Source of the DNA: Pseudomonadota bacterium
GTDB taxonomy: Bacteria > Pseudomonadota > Gammaproteobacteria > Burkholderiales > Burkholderiaceae_E
Assembly (NCBI GenBank): GCA_023389175.1
Contig: JAEWEW010000089.1
Coordinates: 1 to 7,835, forward strand
Reading direction: 5' to 3'
Length of the DNA stretch: 7,835 nt
Shown: positions 6,382-7,835 of the stretch, piece after piece
How the letters are laid out: every line of letters starts with the position of its first letter
How positions within the stretch are numbered: the stretch's first letter is position 1
Notes under the pieces: model-generated
Database searches by the model: none
Seen by the model: the letters and a program-made list of their open reading frames with translations, nothing else
Told to the model about the DNA's origin: nothing
Program-made: the position numbers and the translations under genes

Positions 6382-7835
6382 CTAGCCGCTGATCGCGGTC
6401 TTGGAGGCGGCGCCGCTGCGCGGCACCGACTTCGACGGCGTGCTGCGCCGCGCGGGACGCTTCGCTGCCGCCTTCGGCGGCGTCGCGACGGTACGGACCG
6501 AGCTGTCGGTGGAATCCGGCCGGGCCGAGGTGCGCACCAGCACCGGCTCGGAGCGGCGCACCACCTGCCGCTTGCCGTTCTCCGTCACCAGCACCGTCTG
6601 GGTGGCGGCGCGACGGACCATCACCCGCGCGCCCGGCTTCAGGTTGGTGAGCCTGCCGTTCATGGCCGTGAGCTGCGAGACCGTCAGCCCGTAGCGGCGC
6701 GCGATGGTGGCCGAGGTCTCCCGCCGCTTGACCCGGTGGTAGAGCGCCGGCACGTTGACCAGCTGATAGACCCGAGCGCCGGCGAAGTCCTCCACCTGGC
6801 TCTCGTCCTCCACCTCCTTCAGAGGCGCGATGATGCGGGTGCCCGGCAGCACCTTCACCCGCGGCGAGATGCTGTTGGCCGCGAGCAGCTCGGCGGTGGT
6901 GATGCCGCCGCGCCTCGCGACCTGGTCGATCGACTCGCCGGGCTTGAGCGTGTACGGCTGCCAGCTGGCGAACACCTTGTTGGCGAGCTCGTGCCGCACC
7001 ATCGCGGCGGTGAAGGCGTCGATCTTGTCGGCGGGAATCTTGAGCACGTTGTTCTTGCTCGCCGCGATCACCGGCCGGTTGTGCGCGGGATTGAGCGCGA
7101 CGAACTCCTCCACCGACATCTGGGCGAACTCGGCGGCGAGCTTGAGGTCGATCGGGCGGGTCTTCTCCACCGTCACGAAGTAGGCCTTGTCCGGCAGCGC
7201 CGGCAGGGTGAGGCCGAGCTCGTCGGCCTGCATCACGATGTGCTTGAGCGCGATCAGCTTGGGCACGTAGTGCCGCGTCTCGCGGGGCATCCGCAGGCTC
7301 AGGTAGTCGGTCTTCTTGCCGCGCGCCTTGTTACGCTTGATCGCGCGCGAGACCGCGCCTTCGCCCCAGTTGTAGGAGGCGAGCGCGAGGAACCAGTCGT
7401 TGCCGTGCATCTCGTAGATGGTCTGCAGGTAGTCCAGCGCGGCGCGCGTGGACTGCACCACGTCACGACGGTTGTCCACCCACCAGTTCTGCGAGAGGTC
7501 GTAGGCACGGCCGGTCGAGGGAATGAACTGCCACAGGCCGGCCGCCTTGGCCGACGAGAGCGCGGTGGGATTCATCGCGCTCTCCACGAACGGCAGCAGC
7601 GCGAGCTCCGTCGGCATGCCGCGCTTCTCGATCTCCTCGACGATGTGATACAGGTAGCGGGACCCGCGATCGAACATGCGCTGCAGGTAGTCCGGCCGGT
7701 CGAGGTAGAACTTTTCCTTCTGCGCCACGAGCGGGGTGTCGAGCTCCGGCATGGCGAAGCCGCTGCGGATCCGCTCCCAGAGGTCACTGTGCGTAAAACT
7801 TTCCTCGGCGACTTCGTCGAGGCCCGGCTCGGCGC
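6382..7835 (-). CDS. mltD: Membrane-bound lytic murein transglycosylase D (MltD-type), N-terminus beyond window edge
   Basis: MltD-type enzymes cleave the MurNAc-GlcNAc bond of peptidoglycan in the periplasm, leaving 1,6-anhydro-MurNAc ends. Seen: 483 residues plus two bases, open to the right edge. The ATG at 7750-7752 is internal, because the 27 residues before it continue in frame and include SDLWERIRSGFAMPELDTPL, a stretch conserved in MltD. The true start and the expected signal or lipoprotein peptide are outside. The SLT catalytic domain spans about visible residues 55-200: catalytic Glu84 in FVESAMNP, GLWQFIPSTGR at 99-109, then SYNWGEGAVSRAI and ETRHYVPKLIALK. A degenerate LysM-like segment (about 218-275) precedes two clear LysM repeats (about 292-337 and 365-407). 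A basic Ser/Thr/Ala/Pro-rich tail of about 75 residues ends the protein; E. coli MltD totals 452. It converges on yejF. Confidence 0.93.
   Translation of the reverse strand, partial: AEPGLDEVAEESFTHSDLWERIRSGFAMPELDTPLVAQKEKFYLDRPDYLQRMFDRGSRYLYHIVEEIEKRGMPTELALLPFVESAMNPTALSSAKAAGLWQFIPSTGRAYDLSQNWWVDNRRDVVQSTRAALDYLQTIYEMHGNDWFLALASYNWGEGAVSRAIKRNKARGKKTDYLSLRMPRETRHYVPKLIALKHIVMQADELGLTLPALPDKAYFVTVEKTRPIDLKLAAEFAQMSVEEFVALNPAHNRPVIAASKNNVLKIPADKIDAFTAAMVRHELANKVFASWQPYTLKPGESIDQVARRGGITTAELLAANSISPRVKVLPGTRIIAPLKEVEDESQVEDFAGARVYQLVNVPALYHRVKRRETSATIARRYGLTVSQLTAMNGRLTNLKPGARVMVRRAATQTVLVTENGKRQVVRRSEPVLVRTSARPDSTDSSVRTVATPPKAAAKRPARRSTPSKSVPRSGAASKTAISG

Noticed and set aside
1..7835. 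Search for CRISPR arrays, insertion sequences, tRNA or rRNA genes, prophage or defence genes
   Set aside because: No spaced direct-repeat arrays, transposase-like proteins, terminal inverted repeats or RNA-gene patterns were seen by eye; coding sequence fills nearly the whole window and its composition looks uniform.

Overview
The window is GC-rich, densely coding DNA with strong G/C preference at third codon positions, short gene overlaps and almost no intergenic space. It looks like the chromosome of a Gram-negative proteobacterium. The FabI protein closely resembles, from memory, the betaproteobacterial form (Burkholderia-like stretches GLLSNRSIAYGIA and APREAIAGDF), so a betaproteobacterium is the best guess. 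No database search was possible, and species cannot be called.

Layout, left to right. (1) Bases 1-638, minus strand: the first 212 codons of fabI (NADH-dependent enoyl-ACP reductase), cut off at its C-terminal end by the window edge. (2) Bases 639-703: a 65-base divergent intergenic region holding the fabI ribosome binding site, a candidate fabI promoter, a 7-bp-arm inverted repeat over its -10 box, and a second small dyad over the start of the next gene. (3) Bases 704-6357, plus strand: a tightly packed four-gene operon, yejA-yejB-yejE-yejF, encoding a complete peptide ABC importer: periplasmic binding protein, two permeases and a double ATPase. The junctions overlap by 4, 4 and 26 bases. 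(4) Bases 6358-6381: a 24-base convergent gap containing a 7-bp hairpin. (5) Bases 6382-7835, minus strand: most of an mltD-type lytic transglycosylase with LysM repeats, whose N-terminus lies beyond the right edge.

How the genes may work together: YejA would capture peptides in the periplasm, YejB/YejE form the inner-membrane channel and YejF powers import. Yej systems are known for taking up microcin C-like peptides in enterobacteria, and a YejBEF system in Agrobacterium imports peptidoglycan fragments (anhydromuropeptides). MltD-type enzymes make such fragments, so the neighbouring mltD raises a testable cell-wall recycling hypothesis. fabI is a housekeeping fatty-acid gene with no obvious functional tie.

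I saw no mobile element, CRISPR array, RNA gene, toxin-antitoxin pair or defence system. No stretch of more than 300 bases lacks a gene. This is mostly an ordinary core-genome region; the observations offered are modest and concern regulation, gene context and individual residues.
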